Notes under the pieces: generated by a model
Database searches by the model: none
What the model was told of the DNA's origin: nothing
What the model saw: only the letters and a program-made list of their open reading frames with translations
Position numbers and translations under genes: made by a program
In this document: positions 12,477 through 13,123 of the stretch, one piece after another
Numbering within the stretch: the first letter of the stretch is position 1
Layout of the letters: every line of letters starts with the position of its first letter
NCBI GenBank assembly: GCA_018396565.1
Contig: JAGTQO010000025.1
Coordinates: 1-13,123 of the forward strand
DNA from: Candidatus Bathyarchaeota archaeon
Lineage (GTDB): Archaea; Thermoproteota; Bathyarchaeia; 40CM-2-53-6; RBG-13-38-9
Length of the DNA: 13,123 bases
Reading direction: 5' to 3'

Positions 12477-13123
12477 GTGAAACTCACATTTTCCCGAGAT
12501 AAGTTAACGGTTCTAACACTTACTGTGGGGATCTTCCTACTTGCTCTGGCGGTGAGGCTACATAATGTTACAACTCCTGAAACATTCATGGTCGATGAGG
12601 CATACTACGTTCCGGCAGCGAACTCTATACTGAGCCTCGAAGGAGACCCGAACTATGTCCATCCACCTTTTGGAAAGATCCTCATCGCCGCTGGGATAGC
12701 TTCCTTCGGATATAATCCACTTGGATGGAGAATTATCAGTGTGCTGGCAGGTAGCTTTATCATCTCACTGACATATCTTGCAGGCCGAAGAATCTTCAAT
12801 GAAATTGTGGGTGCGTCTGCAGCGGCCCTCCTAATAGTAGATCCTTTAGAGTATGCCATGTCAAAAATCGCCATGCTCGACATACTCCTCGCATTCTTTG
12901 TGACTTTAGCTTTCGCCAGCATCTGCTACGACAGATACTATTTATCTGCAGTATCATTGGGTTTAGCTTGTGGTATTAAGCTCGTCGGCGCCTTTGCAGC
13001 AGTAAGTATTATCGCATACTTGGTATGTTCAGGAAAGGCTATTAAGGCTTTGAAGGTGATTCTTCCACTGGGCATGTGCACCTTCTTTCTATCTATTGCT
13101 CCAACTTTATTCAATCAAGGAAA
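12477..13123 (+). CDS. PMT-family (GT39) protein mannosyltransferase, 5' part (runs off the window)
   Basis: At least 215 residues of a polytopic membrane glycosyltransferase that uses polyprenyl-phosphate sugars to glycosylate proteins or lipids on the outer face of the membrane. Following a first hydrophobic helix (about 12-26) comes the family's acidic pair in FMVDEAYYVPAA (D40, E41), then HPPFGK (62-67), matching the HPPxGK motif of PMT proteins, and SKIAMLDILLAFF, a match to the SRIAMLD motif. Several more hydrophobic segments continue to the end of the window. The start is uncertain: GTG 12477 places a short basic N-terminus before helix 1, while TTG 12453 would add eight residues; neither has a good ribosome site. 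The C-terminal half is outside the window. Confidence 0.82.
   Translation, partial: MKLTFSRDKLTVLTLTVGIFLLALAVRLHNVTTPETFMVDEAYYVPAANSILSLEGDPNYVHPPFGKILIAAGIASFGYNPLGWRIISVLAGSFIISLTYLAGRRIFNEIVGASAAALLIVDPLEYAMSKIAMLDILLAFFVTLAFASICYDRYYLSAVSLGLACGIKLVGAFAAVSIIAYLVCSGKAIKALKVILPLGMCTFFLSIAPTLFNQG

Overview
The window looks like chromosomal DNA from an uncultured anaerobic archaeon. Archaeal signs are a bifunctional fructose-1,6-bisphosphate aldolase/phosphatase, a short archaeal triosephosphate isomerase, a MOFRL-type glycerate 2-kinase, a DUF89 protein, a tungsten/molybdopterin aldehyde:ferredoxin oxidoreductase (AOR), TATA-like boxes upstream of genes and frequent TTG starts. A Thermoproteota/Bathyarchaeia-like host is my guess from gene content only; nothing here fixes the lineage. 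I see no tRNA, rRNA, CRISPR array, transposase or phage gene.

Region 1 (1-3331, all minus strand, read right to left) runs tpi, DUF89 phosphatase-like gene, mobA, tatC and the first 20 codons of a MetE-like methionine synthase that leaves the window. Region 2 (3332-5672, plus strand) starts with a divergent promoter region rich in ATTACATT boxes, followed by fbp and a class I (bacterial-type) GAPDH. With tpi on the other side of the promoter, these genes interconvert 1,3-bisphosphoglycerate, triose phosphates and fructose 6-phosphate, so this is a gluconeogenic core. Region 3 (5680-7068, minus) is a glycerate 2-kinase, convergent with gap.

Region 4 (7245-12430, plus) is an AOR gene cluster: a ferredoxin-domain protein present as a truncated copy and a full copy, a conserved protein with a CGHHC/CVC cysteine signature, a ferredoxin with four 4Fe-4S motifs, a MoaD-like protein, the AOR catalytic subunit, and a second MoaD-like protein. 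Close packing suggests co-expression of an AOR with its electron carriers and cofactor proteins. Beside glycerate kinase, a possible substrate is glyceraldehyde (aldehyde to glycerate to 2-phosphoglycerate), but that is inference. Region 5 (12477 to the end) is the 5' part of a membrane PMT-family (GT39) mannosyltransferase.

The most striking sequence observation is an exact 591-bp direct duplication (7245-7835 and 7852-8442). Its 16-bp junction filler is an exact inverted copy of 8726-8741, extended by microhomology to 24 bp. That is the mark of a template-switch rearrangement, or of an amplification/assembly chimera. Also notable are two MoaD-like proteins carrying residues beyond the usual terminal Gly-Gly, the repeated boxes between tpi and fbp, and two uncharacterised proteins in the AOR cluster.
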